Of a stretch of DNA of 64,000 nucleotides, positions 8,250 through 16,866 are shown in pieces. The notes under the pieces are model-generated. The model did not search any database, was not told the origin of the DNA, and saw only the letters and a program-made list of their open reading frames with translations. Numbering within the stretch: the stretch's first letter is position 1; each line of letters starts with the position of its first letter. This stretch comes from Streptomyces sp. SA15 (GTDB taxonomy: Bacteria > Actinomycetota > Actinomycetes > Streptomycetales > Streptomycetaceae): NCBI RefSeq assembly GCF_002291145.1, contig NZ_NTGE01000099.1, forward strand, positions 179,957 through 243,956. Reading direction: 5' to 3'. A program made the translations under genes and the position numbers.

Positions 8250-8663
8250 ATGAATGTAACAAAGAAGCGCCAGTGGGTGCTGACGGATGTGTCACTCGAC
8301 ATCGCGGGAGGAGATCTCCAGCCCGAGGAGATCACGTCCTTCCTGGGTATCGAGCCTACTGGTGTGCGCAACCCGGGCCCCAGCAAATGGCATCGGCCGG
8401 GCGACGTCGACGGACTGTGGGGGATCACCTGCAACGAGCACATCACCCGGGACTTTCACGAGCAGCTGGACAACATCCTTTCCATCGTGGAAAGCAAGCG
8501 GACCGAGCTCACGGTACTGACCGAACGGGGATACGAGGTGGTGGTCAGCATCTACGGATTCGCCGGAAACGACTGCACCCTCGCCCTCCAGCCAGAAGAA
8601 GTCAAGCGAATCGCCCTCCTGGGGTTCCCCTTGAGGGTCGCAGCCAATATGAACGAACGCTGA
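8250..8663 (+). CDS. DUF4279 protein, putative immunity protein
   Basis: A 137-residue protein matching DUF4279 in layout: an N-terminal strand (WVLTDVSLDIAGG), EEITSFLGIEPTG, a WGITCNEHI motif, a long helix (FHEQLDNILSIVESKRTEL) and a closing ALQPEEVKRIALLGFPLRV. DUF4279 genes commonly follow polymorphic toxin genes and are read as immunity proteins. It begins 27 bp after the truncated toxin, preceded by AAGGAG. The function here is inferred from position. Confidence 0.75.
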   Translation: MNVTKKRQWVLTDVSLDIAGGDLQPEEITSFLGIEPTGVRNPGPSKWHRPGDVDGLWGITCNEHITRDFHEQLDNILSIVESKRTELTVLTERGYEVVVSIYGFAGNDCTLALQPEEVKRIALLGFPLRVAANMNER

Positions 8664-8673
8664 GGGACCTGGA

Positions 8674-9105
8674 GTGAAATTGAAGCCTTGGGGCAACCTG
8701 AGTACGTCCCTGGTGGTTTCGGGGCGAGGAGTGGATTCCGCCGCCCTGTTTTCCGCACTGCAGAACGCCACCGGTGAAGAGCTTTCCCTGCCTGAAGGCA
8801 TGGGTGCCTATTCCGGACCGGGCTGGGCCACGCTCACGGTTGACGAACGGCACTCGAAAACCGCCGATGAACAGGCTGCAGGACTTGTCGGCTTCTTGGG
8901 CCGCCGCGAGTCGGCGCTCGACGCGCTGAAGAAGGCGGGAATATCCGCGAAGGTCGACCTCTCGGGTGTTGCCGAGTCAGGATCCCGGCTCCACATCTCC
9001 CCGAACAACCTTGCCCGTCTGGCGGAGTTGGGAGTTCCCCTCACCTTCACGACGGTTACGGAATCCGGGGAAGACGAAGAAGACCCGCTTTCCTGGCTCG
9101 ACTGA
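8674..9105 (+). CDS. DUF4279-like protein, putative second immunity protein
   Basis: A 143-residue protein with the same overall layout as its neighbour: LSTSLVVSGRGVDSAALFSAL, a GPGWATLTV strand, a central helix (ESALDALKKAGISAKV) and NLARLAELGVPLTFTTV, matching the LQPEEVKRIALLGFPLRV end of the upstream protein. The acidic tail (SGEDEEDPLSWLD) is extra. The GTG start at 8674 follows GAGGGACCTGGA and is 10 bp after the upstream stop, so the two genes are probably one transcript. It is probably a diverged duplicate; immunity is an inference. Confidence 0.65.
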   Translation: MKLKPWGNLSTSLVVSGRGVDSAALFSALQNATGEELSLPEGMGAYSGPGWATLTVDERHSKTADEQAAGLVGFLGRRESALDALKKAGISAKVDLSGVAESGSRLHISPNNLARLAELGVPLTFTTVTESGEDEEDPLSWLD

Positions 9106-9134
9106 GCTACGCCGGCGCGAACACGAAGAACCCC

Positions 9135-10253
9135 CTACTTCAGCCCAACCGCCTCACAAGCGCTCTCGATCTTGCCCGTGCAGATGTCGGACACCTTGTA
9201 GATACCGTCCTGGATCACCGTGGACTTGATGTTGTCCTTCGTCAGGGCGACCACGGGGAGCAACTGTGCGGGGATGTCCTTGTCCGTGGGGCTGTCCACC
9301 CGTTCCGAGGCCAGCGCGTCGAACTGGATGTTCCTGCCCTGGACCTTCGCCACGGCCATCTCCGCGGCCGCCTCGGCCTCGTTCGGGTACGGCTTGTACA
9401 CGCTCATGTACTGATCGCCCGTGACGATCCGCTGCACCGCGGCCAGTTCCGCGTCCTGGCCGGTGATCGGTGGCAGTTCGTCGACGCCCGCCGCCTTCAG
9501 GGCCTTGATGATGGCGCCGGCCATGCCGTCGTTGGCGGAGTAGACGCCGGCGATGTTGTTCGCGCCGATCGCCTGGATCGCCATCATCATGTTGGACTCG
9601 GCGTTCTCCGGCTTCCAGTCCGTGGTGTCGTACTGCTTGGCGATCGTCACCTTGCCCTCCATCTCGGAGAGCGCGCCCGTCTTGAACTGCTTGGCGTTGG
9701 GGTCGGTGAGCGAGCCGTTCATCATGACGATCTTGTCGGATGTGTCGATGTCCGAGCCCAGGGCCTCGATCAGGGAACGCCCCTGCACCTCGCCGACCAG
9801 CGCGTTGTCGAAGGAGACGTACGCGTCGATCGGGCCCTCGGCCAGCCGGTCGTAAGCGAGGACCGGGATGCCCGCGTCCTTCGCCTTCTTCACGCCGTCC
9901 GCGATCGCGTGCGCGTCCACGGCGTCCAGCAGAATCACGTCGACCTGGTCGTCGATCATCTTCTGCAGCTGCTCGGCCTGCTTGCTCGCGCTCGCGTCGG
10001 CGTTGGCGTACTCGACCGTGCCCTGCTTGTCGGTGAGCGAGGCGACCTTCGCCTTGATGATCGGGTAGTCGAACTTGTCGTACCGCGTGTTCGCCTTCTC
10101 CGGAAGCAGCAGCCCCACGGTGATGTCGTTGCCCTTGGTCGGGCTGGCCTCGCTGCTGTCACTGGTTACCCCCAGTGCCCCACAGGCCGTCAGCGAAAGC
10201 GTGAGGGAACCTGCGGCCACTGCCAGGGAGCTACGACGGGTACGGGTGTTCAC
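9135..10253 (-). CDS. Sugar ABC transporter substrate-binding lipoprotein (XylF-like)
   Basis: A 372-residue periplasmic-binding-protein type 1 lipoprotein of the xylose/ribose group. Signal peptide with lipobox SLTACGALG (Cys at about 24). Landmarks: ITVGLLLPEKANTRYDKFDYP, KMIDDQVDVILLDAVD, IPVLAYDRLAEGPIDAYVSFDN, GVYSANDGMAGAIIKAL and ITGQDAELAAVQRIVTGDQYMSVYKP, all characteristic of XylF/ChvE-like proteins. No ATPase or permease genes adjoin it, so it is an orphan that must work with a transporter encoded elsewhere. The promoter region (10254-10460) has a CAACGTTAACGT sequence resembling a LacI-type operator half, offered tentatively. Confidence 0.9.
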   Translation of the reverse strand: MNTRTRRSSLAVAAGSLTLSLTACGALGVTSDSSEASPTKGNDITVGLLLPEKANTRYDKFDYPIIKAKVASLTDKQGTVEYANADASASKQAEQLQKMIDDQVDVILLDAVDAHAIADGVKKAKDAGIPVLAYDRLAEGPIDAYVSFDNALVGEVQGRSLIEALGSDIDTSDKIVMMNGSLTDPNAKQFKTGALSEMEGKVTIAKQYDTTDWKPENAESNMMMAIQAIGANNIAGVYSANDGMAGAIIKALKAAGVDELPPITGQDAELAAVQRIVTGDQYMSVYKPYPNEAEAAAEMAVAKVQGRNIQFDALASERVDSPTDKDIPAQLLPVVALTKDNIKSTVIQDGIYKVSDICTGKIESACEAVGLK

Positions 10254-10466
10254 TGAGCTTGCCTTCCGGACGAGGGCGCGTATCGCGACCCAGGTGAAGC
10301 GAAGCCAACGCGGCCTTCATGTGACCGTCAAGGAGCAATCACACAATGAGATAGCAACGTTAACGTGTGGGGCTTGCGTGAAGACATTCCCCATCAATGA
10401 CAGCAAATGGGATAAGCGGCGGAACAAGTCAAGTCCTGTACAACCAATCCCCGTCCTTATCGGTCG

Positions 10467-10500
10467 TGATCGTCAACGGCTTGCCTGCCGTTGACGATCA
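10467..10500. promoter_or_regulatory. Perfect 14-bp inverted repeat before the PA14/FN3 operon
   Basis: TGATCGTCAACGGC (10467-10480) and its exact reverse complement (10487-10500) flank a 6-nt TTGCCT loop. It lies between divergent genes and ends 15 bp before the ATG at 10516, overlapping the likely leader. A terminator makes little sense here, so it is read as an operator or a 5'-leader hairpin. Confidence 0.7.
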
Positions 10501-10515
10501 GGACTGAAGGACCGC

Positions 10516-12567
10516 ATGAACCCAGCCAGACGCACGACCGCCGCGGCCGCGACCGCCGTCGTGCTCTCCACCGCGGGCGGCCTGCTCACTGTCACCGCCG
10601 CGCCCGCCTCCGCCGCAGTGACCTGCACCTCGCCGGTCTTCAAGCGGCAGTTCTTCGCCAACACCACCTTCTCCGGCACGCCGAAGAAGACCGACTGCGA
10701 CAGCGTGATCGACCAGAACTGGGGCACGGGCGCCCCGGCTTCCGGACTGCCCAGCAACAACTTCGGTGTGCGCTGGTCCGTGACCCGGGACTTCGGCTCC
10801 GGCGGTCCCTTCGCCCTCTCCGCCTCCGGCCTGGACGGCATCCGCGTCTACCTCGACGGCAGCCGCAAGATCGACCTGTGGAAGAACACCTCCACGACCG
10901 TCTCCAAGACCGTCAACGTCACCATCCCCTCCGGCAAGCACACCCTCCGCATCGACTACGTCAACTGGACCGGCAGCGCCCGCGTCAAGTTCAGCTACAC
11001 GCCGAGGACTTCGGCGACCGTCGACACCGTCAAGCCACTCACGCCCACCGGTGCCGCCGTGACGTACGACCAGGCCACCGGCCGGGCCAAGCTGACCTGG
11101 GCGAAGAACAAGGAGATGGACCTCGCGGGGTACAAGGTGTACCGCCGTCTCCAGGGCGCCTCCTTCCCGGGCACCCCGCTGGCGACGACCACCTCCACCT
11201 CGTACACCGACACCCCTCCCGCGACGGGACAGACGTACTACTACGAGGTCCGCGCCCACGACAAGGCCGGCAACACCTCCACCGGCACCGCCGACCAGGG
11301 CGTGACGACCCCGGACCGCACGGGTCCGGCCGCGCCCACAGGGCTCACCGCCCACGGTGACCTCTACGGGATGGTGCTGGGCTGGGACGCCGTGCCGGAC
11401 GCGGTCGGTTACGAGCTCTACGAGAGGGACCCGGCCACCGGCTCGTACACACTGGTGAAGGCGCTCACCGGCACCTCCTACCTGCACCACATGGGCCACA
11501 CCGAGACGCAGCACACCTACGTCGTGCGCGCCCTCGACGCGTTGGGGAACGCAGGCGCGTACTCGGCGCCGGTCAGCTCCGACAGCATCGACCGCGCGGC
11601 TCCGGCCCCGCCGCACAGCCTCGAGGTGATCACCCACCGCGGCGACGTGCTGGTGACCTGGAAGGCACCGGAACACCCCACCCGCGACGAGTTGGACAAC
11701 GACGGCCGCTTCACCGTGCTCCGCTCCGCGGGCAGCACCCTCGGCGCGGACGCCGAACGCCTGGACTGCGACTACACCACCACGCTCGACAGCGGCAACG
11801 ACACGTACGTGTTCACCTGCTACGACACCGGCTGGGCGCTCGACACCACCTACACCTACGGCGTCACCTTCACCGACTGGCAGGGCAACGAGTCCGCCCC
11901 CTCCGACACCGTCACGGTGACCACGGCCGACGGCGTCGCTCCGCCGCCCGTCACCGGCCTGACCGCGACGCCCCGCGCCGACGGCATGCTGCTGCGCTGG
12001 AACGCGGCCGCGGACGACGACATCGCCTACTACTGGGCGGCGCAGGGCGTGCGGCAGGCCGACGGCTCATTCAAGGCGACGAACCCCTGTGTGAGGGGCA
12101 CGGACGATCCACTGGCCGCCCTGTGCATCGGCGTTCCGGACGGTGAGACGGCCGTCTACGCGATCTACGCGGTGGACAAGTGGGGCAACGCCTCGGCCTG
12201 GGCCACCGTGGACGCCACCGAGCTGGCCATCACCCCGGGTGAGCCCATCGGCGCGGACTCCGGCGGCCCGATGCACGGCGGCGGAGGCTGGACGGTCTCC
12301 GAGGCGGCCGGGCCGATCCAGTGGCACTGCGAGGGCGACCTCTGCGCGGACGTCACCGAGTACCGGGTGAGCCGCTGGAACCCCGACACGGGGACCTACG
12401 ACCTGCTGGGCACCGTGCCGCCGCAGAACGTCGACTACTACCACTCCTACTCCGACGCCACCCAGCCGCTCGGATCCATCTCCTACTACCGCGTCGTCGG
12501 CGTCCTGGCCGACGGCACCGAGACCGCCGCCGCGCACCCCTGGCGGATCCGTCCGGACCTGGTCTGA
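10516..12567 (+). CDS. Secreted PA14-like / fibronectin type III protein 1
   Basis: A 683-residue secreted protein. Sec signal peptide ending APASAA at about 34. Residues about 35-170 form a PA14/GLEYA-like beta-sandwich (FFANTTFSGTPKKTDCDSVID, LDGIRVYLDG, IPSGKHTLRIDYVNWTG). The rest is a string of fibronectin type III modules with repeated YKVYRRL / YYYEVRAHDKAGN motifs. No catalytic domain is seen. It may bind polysaccharide or form a surface adhesin. Ribosome site GAAGGA. First gene of an apparent three-gene operon; the next gene starts 20 bp on. Confidence 0.87.
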   Translation: MNPARRTTAAAATAVVLSTAGGLLTVTAAPASAAVTCTSPVFKRQFFANTTFSGTPKKTDCDSVIDQNWGTGAPASGLPSNNFGVRWSVTRDFGSGGPFALSASGLDGIRVYLDGSRKIDLWKNTSTTVSKTVNVTIPSGKHTLRIDYVNWTGSARVKFSYTPRTSATVDTVKPLTPTGAAVTYDQATGRAKLTWAKNKEMDLAGYKVYRRLQGASFPGTPLATTTSTSYTDTPPATGQTYYYEVRAHDKAGNTSTGTADQGVTTPDRTGPAAPTGLTAHGDLYGMVLGWDAVPDAVGYELYERDPATGSYTLVKALTGTSYLHHMGHTETQHTYVVRALDALGNAGAYSAPVSSDSIDRAAPAPPHSLEVITHRGDVLVTWKAPEHPTRDELDNDGRFTVLRSAGSTLGADAERLDCDYTTTLDSGNDTYVFTCYDTGWALDTTYTYGVTFTDWQGNESAPSDTVTVTTADGVAPPPVTGLTATPRADGMLLRWNAAADDDIAYYWAAQGVRQADGSFKATNPCVRGTDDPLAALCIGVPDGETAVYAIYAVDKWGNASAWATVDATELAITPGEPIGADSGGPMHGGGGWTVSEAAGPIQWHCEGDLCADVTEYRVSRWNPDTGTYDLLGTVPPQNVDYYHSYSDATQPLGSISYYRVVGVLADGTETAAAHPWRIRPDLV

Positions 12568-12587
12568 TCCCGAGGGAAAAGGACTCG

Positions 12588-14615
12588 ATGAATCACCCCC
12601 GCTTCACGACCGCCGCCGCGAGCGCGGTCGTCCTCGCCACCACGGGCGGACTGCTCAGCGCGCTCGCCGCACCCGCCTCCGCCGCCACGACCTGCACCTC
12701 GCCGGTCTTCAAGCGGCAGTTCTTCGCCAACACCACCTTCTCCGGTACGCCGAAGAAGACCGACTGCGACAGCGTGATCGACCAGAACTGGGGCACGGGC
12801 GCCCCGGCTTCCGGCCTGCCGAGCAACAACTTCGGCGTGCGGTGGTCCGTGACGCGGGACTTCGGCTCCGGCGGCCCCTTCTCCTTCGCCGCCTCGGGCC
12901 TGGACGGCATCCGCGTCTACCTCGACGGTGTCCGCAAGATCGACCTGTGGAAGAACACCTCCACGACCGTATCCAAGACCGTCAACGTCACCATCCCCTC
13001 CGGCAAGCACACCCTGCGCGTCGACTACGTGAACTGGACCGGCAGCGCCCGCGTCAAGTTCGCCTACACGCCCCGCACTTCGGCGACCGTCGACAAGGTC
13101 AAGCCCCTTGCCCCGACGGGCGCCGCGGTCTCGTACGACCCCGCCACCAGCAAGGCCAAGGTCACCTGGGCGAAGAACCAGGAGATGGACCTCGCCGGGT
13201 ACCGCGTCTACCGGCGGGACAAGGGCAGGGCCGACTACTACAGGGTCAGCGGTGGCGACCCGCTCACCGGCACCTCGTTCACCGAGGCGCTCCTGCCCAC
13301 CGGTGCCGCGTACTACTACGAGGTGCGGGCCGTGGACAAGGCGGGCAACGAGTCGGCGGGCAGCGCCGACAAGCTCGTCACCACCGTCGACAAGACGGCC
13401 CCGCTGACGCCGGTGCTGTCCGCGAGCGACGACCCGGTGCGCGGGGTCAACCTCGACTGGCAGGACGACACCTACGGCGTGACGTACGACGTCTACCGGG
13501 CGGCCGCCGCCGACGGGGAGTTCGTCAAGCTGGGCATCTCGTACGGGTCGAGCAGGCTGGACGAGACCGCGCCCTACGGCGACACCTCGTACTACAAGGT
13601 CGTCGCCAAGGACCCCGCCGGCAACACCGCCACCTCGCAGGTCCTCGCCTTCGCCCGGCCGCTGGCCGTGCCCTCCATGGACACCCCGCGCACGAACGAG
13701 GCGGAGACCGGGATCGAGGTGCGCTGGACGACGTCGAAGGCGGCGCCGACCAGCTTCCGTGTCTACCGCTGGGACTCCTCCGACCCGAACGCCGTCCCCG
13801 TGCAGGTCACCTGTGAGTCGTACCGGGTGGGCAACGAGGCCGACTACTACCCGGAGTACGGCTGCACCGACTTCTCCGCCGAGCGGCACACGGGGTACGG
13901 CTACCACGTCACCAGCGTCGACGGCGCGGGCCGTGAGTCGGCGCCTTCGCGGACGGCCTACGCGGGCCTCAGGGACACCACCCCGCCGCCCGCCGTCACC
14001 GGCCTGACCCACACGAGCACGGAGTACGGCACGGTCCTGGACTGGGACGAGAACCCCGCCCCGGACCTCGACTCGTACAACGTCTTCCGGGCGACCGACC
14101 TCCGCGACACCGCCACCTACGAGCATCTCGCCACGCTCCCGCCCGGCACGACCCGGTTCACCGACCTCAACGTCCCGAACGACGAGAACTGGTTCTACTT
14201 CGTGGACTCGGTGGACACGAGCAACAACTCCCTCTACACGCTGAGGGGTTACCCGGAGAGCGTCTCCGCCAACGTGAGCGTCAACGAGTTCGACCTCACC
14301 CCGTCCCAGGTCCCCCCGAACACCGCCGCCTGGAACCTGTCCGCCACCGCGGACGAGACAGGCCACGCCGCCCTGTCGTGGACCTGCCACACCGGCTGCA
14401 CGACCACCGGCTTCCACGTCTACCGCTGGGACCGTACGGCGGCCCAGTACGTCCGGCTCACCGACGTACCCCTGGCCGCCGACGCCCGCGGCTACACCGA
14501 CCCGGCCACGCCGAGCGCCACGACCAGCTACTACCTGATCTCGACCATCGCCGCGGACGGCTCGGAGGCCTTCTCCGGCCTCGCCCCCGTCGTGGTCCCG
14601 CCGAGCGGAGCATGA
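12588..14615 (+). CDS. Secreted PA14-like / fibronectin type III protein 2
   Basis: A 675-residue paralogue of its upstream neighbour. Signal peptide ends ALAAPASAA; the PA14-like domain (about 34-170) is almost identical to that of protein 1, while the FN3 region has diverged and includes cysteine pairs (VTCESYRV...YGCTDFS, SWTCHTGCTT). The ATG at 12588 follows GAGGGAAAAGG. It overlaps the third gene by 4 bp (ATGA), implying translational coupling. Function unknown; extracellular binding is inferred from the modules. Confidence 0.87.
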   Translation: MNHPRFTTAAASAVVLATTGGLLSALAAPASAATTCTSPVFKRQFFANTTFSGTPKKTDCDSVIDQNWGTGAPASGLPSNNFGVRWSVTRDFGSGGPFSFAASGLDGIRVYLDGVRKIDLWKNTSTTVSKTVNVTIPSGKHTLRVDYVNWTGSARVKFAYTPRTSATVDKVKPLAPTGAAVSYDPATSKAKVTWAKNQEMDLAGYRVYRRDKGRADYYRVSGGDPLTGTSFTEALLPTGAAYYYEVRAVDKAGNESAGSADKLVTTVDKTAPLTPVLSASDDPVRGVNLDWQDDTYGVTYDVYRAAAADGEFVKLGISYGSSRLDETAPYGDTSYYKVVAKDPAGNTATSQVLAFARPLAVPSMDTPRTNEAETGIEVRWTTSKAAPTSFRVYRWDSSDPNAVPVQVTCESYRVGNEADYYPEYGCTDFSAERHTGYGYHVTSVDGAGRESAPSRTAYAGLRDTTPPPAVTGLTHTSTEYGTVLDWDENPAPDLDSYNVFRATDLRDTATYEHLATLPPGTTRFTDLNVPNDENWFYFVDSVDTSNNSLYTLRGYPESVSANVSVNEFDLTPSQVPPNTAAWNLSATADETGHAALSWTCHTGCTTTGFHVYRWDRTAAQYVRLTDVPLAADARGYTDPATPSATTSYYLISTIAADGSEAFSGLAPVVVPPSGA

Positions 14616-16309
14616 GCATGAGAAACCTCGCCCTGCGGGCCACGGCACCGGCGGTCGTCCTCGCCAGCGCCGGCGGCCTGCTCACGACCCTCGCGGCGCC
14701 CGCGTCGGCCGCCACGACCTGCACTTCCCCCGTCTTCAAGCGGCAGTTCTTCGCCAACACCACCTTCTCCGGTACGCCGAAGAAGACCGACTGCGACAGC
14801 GTGATCGACCAGAACTGGGGCACGGGCACCCCGGCTTCCGGCCTGCCGAGCAACAACTTCGGCGTGCGGTGGTCCGTGACGCGGGACTTCGGCTCCGGCG
14901 GTCCCTTCTCCTTCGCCGCCTCCGCCCAGGACGGCATCCGCGTCTATCTCGACGGCGTCCGCAAGGTCGACCTCTGGAAGAACGTGTCGACGACGGTGAA
15001 GAAGACCGTCAACGTCACCATCCCCTCCGGCAAGCACACCCTCCGCGTCGACTTCGTCAACTGGACCGGCACCGCGAACGTCAAGTTCGCCTACACGCCC
15101 CGCACCTCGGCGACCGTCGACACCGTCAAGCCGCTGACGCCGACCGGGACTTCGGTGTCGTACGACACCACCACCGGCAAGGCGAAGCTGACCTGGGCGA
15201 AGAACAAGGAGATGGACCTCGCGGGCTACCGCGTCTACCGCCGCCTCAAGGGCACGTCGTACGGCAGCACGCCCCTCGCGACGACGACTTCGACGTCGTA
15301 CACCGACAGCACCCTCCCGGTGACCGGCGCAAGCTACTACTACGAGGTCCGCGCCCACGACAAAGCCGGCAACGAGTCGGCCGGCACCGCCGACCAGCTC
15401 GTGACCACCGTCGACCGGGTCGCGCCCGGCGTGCCGGCCGGGCTGAAGGTCACCGACGACTCCGAGGCGGGCGGGCTGACGATCGGCTGGAGCGGGGTCG
15501 AGGGCGCGACGTCGTACCGGGTGTACCGGGCGGCGAGCGCGGACGGCACGTACACCGGCATCGGCAGCACGGATCAGTTGTCCTACAAGGACGCCTCGGC
15601 GGCGGTGCGCACCACGTACTACTACCGGGTGAGCGCGCTCGACGCGGCGGGCAACGAGTCCGCGCGGTCCGCCGCTGTCAGCGGGCTGCGCGCGGACGAC
15701 ACCCCGCCGCCCGCCGTCACCGGAGTGACGGTCACCCCGACCGAGTACGGCTTCGAGCTGGACTGGGACGCGAACCCGGCTCCCGACCTGTTCCGGTACC
15801 TCGTCTACGCGGGCGAGGTCCTGCGGGACGGGGAGGACAGCGTCTGCTCCGCGCACCAGGAAGTGTGGCTGGCGCCCGACGTCACCTCGTACACGTACAC
15901 GACCCTCCCGGACGGCGTGGAGCGCTGCTTCCTCGTCGACCCCTACGACACCTCCTGGAACTCCCCGTACGAGTGGAGCAAGTCGGGCGAGATCGTGAGC
16001 GTCACCGAGCTCGACATGACGCCGAGCGTGCCGACGCCCGAGGACTCGCCGGTCCGGCTGACGGCGATCCCCAACCAGGGGAATGTCGACCTGTCCTGGT
16101 ACGACGTGGCCGACGCCACCGGCTACCAGGTCTACCGCTGGAACCCGGACACCAAGGCGTACGAGAAGCTGGCGGCCACCACGACGGCCACCTCCTACGT
16201 GGACACCGCCGCCGCCAAGGGCACCACCCACTTCTACTGGGTGACCGCCCTGTACGCCGACGGCACCGAGTCGGCGGCCGGCGGCGACTGGGCGGTCATG
16301 GCGCCCTGA
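14612..16309 (+). CDS. Secreted PA14-like / fibronectin type III protein 3
   Basis: A 565-residue third paralogue with the same plan: signal peptide to APASAA, PA14-like domain (about 35-172) nearly identical to the other two, then FN3 modules (VPAGLKVTDDSEAGGLTIGW, YYYRVSALDAAGNESARS) and a last domain ending YYADG-type strands. Starts ATG AGC ATG; the first ATG overlaps the upstream stop, the second lies 6 bp on. The operon ends at the hairpin at 16331. Confidence 0.87.
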   Translation: MSMRNLALRATAPAVVLASAGGLLTTLAAPASAATTCTSPVFKRQFFANTTFSGTPKKTDCDSVIDQNWGTGTPASGLPSNNFGVRWSVTRDFGSGGPFSFAASAQDGIRVYLDGVRKVDLWKNVSTTVKKTVNVTIPSGKHTLRVDFVNWTGTANVKFAYTPRTSATVDTVKPLTPTGTSVSYDTTTGKAKLTWAKNKEMDLAGYRVYRRLKGTSYGSTPLATTTSTSYTDSTLPVTGASYYYEVRAHDKAGNESAGTADQLVTTVDRVAPGVPAGLKVTDDSEAGGLTIGWSGVEGATSYRVYRAASADGTYTGIGSTDQLSYKDASAAVRTTYYYRVSALDAAGNESARSAAVSGLRADDTPPPAVTGVTVTPTEYGFELDWDANPAPDLFRYLVYAGEVLRDGEDSVCSAHQEVWLAPDVTSYTYTTLPDGVERCFLVDPYDTSWNSPYEWSKSGEIVSVTELDMTPSVPTPEDSPVRLTAIPNQGNVDLSWYDVADATGYQVYRWNPDTKAYEKLAATTTATSYVDTAAAKGTTHFYWVTALYADGTESAAGGDWAVMAP

Positions 16310-16330
16310 GCACCCTGCACCCTGAGTATG

Positions 16331-16366
16331 CGAAAGGGGGCCGGAGGATTCTCCGGGCCCCTTTCG
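16331..16366. terminator. Bidirectional hairpin terminator
   Basis: CGAAAGGGGGCCGGAG and CTCCGGGCCCCTTTCG pair with one mismatch around a GATT loop, between convergent genes (FN3 protein 3 and hspR). It would serve both strands. Confidence 0.85.
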
Positions 16367-16404
16367 TGTACATACGCGTACGTGTACGTGCGCGGCAGTC
16401 CTCG

Positions 16405-16866
16405 TCAGTCCGACGTCTGCTGCCGTTTCGGCCGCCACACCACCAACGCGCTGGTCTGCTGCACCTCCTGGTACGGCACCAGGTCGCGGCGGTACGACGC
16501 GTGCACCGCGGCTTCCCGTTGCTGCATCGCCGCGGCGGCGCCCTCGAGTGCCGCTTGCAGTTCCGCGACCCGGGACTGCAGGGCGGCGACTTGGTTCTCC
16601 AGTTCGATGATCCGCTTGATGCCGGCCAGGTTGATGCCCTCGTCCTGCGACAACTGCTGCACCTGGCGGAGCAGTTCGATGTCGCGGGCCGAGTAGCGGC
16701 GGCCCCGGCCGGGGGTGCGGTCCGGGGAGACCAGGCCCAGGCGGTCGTACTGGCGCAGGGTCTGTGGGTGCAGGCCGGAGAGCTGGGCCGCCACCGAGAT
16801 GACGTAGACCGGGGTTTCCTCGGTCAGTTCATACGGGTTGCGTCGACGCCCGTCCATCTGCTTCAT
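16405..16866 (-). CDS. hspR: Heat-shock repressor HspR (MerR family)
   Basis: A 153-residue MerR-type repressor. Residues about 18-80 hold the winged helix (VYVISVAAQLSGLHPQTLRQY, RYSARDIELLRQVQQLSQ), then the conserved EGINLAGIKRIIELE and a coiled coil (NQVAALQSRVAELQAALEG). In Streptomyces HspR uses DnaK as co-repressor and binds HAIR sites in front of dnaK, two of which are present at 20663 and 20715. Last gene of the operon; its first ATG overlaps the dnaJ stop, and a second in-frame ATG (MDGRRRNPYEL) at 16857 is the start usually used by homologues. Confidence 0.97.
   Translation of the reverse strand: MKQMDGRRRNPYELTEETPVYVISVAAQLSGLHPQTLRQYDRLGLVSPDRTPGRGRRYSARDIELLRQVQQLSQDEGINLAGIKRIIELENQVAALQSRVAELQAALEGAAAAMQQREAAVHASYRRDLVPYQEVQQTSALVVWRPKRQQTSD

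Noticed and set aside
16368..16395. Alternating ACGTAC-rich stretch near hspR as a regulatory repeat
   Set aside because: Short and degenerate, placed between a terminator and a 3' gene end; no function can be argued.
10498..16438. Very long reverse-strand frames opposite the FN3 genes
   Set aside because: Ser/Arg/Gly/Val-rich translations mirror the GC-rich codon pattern of the real genes and contain no domain.
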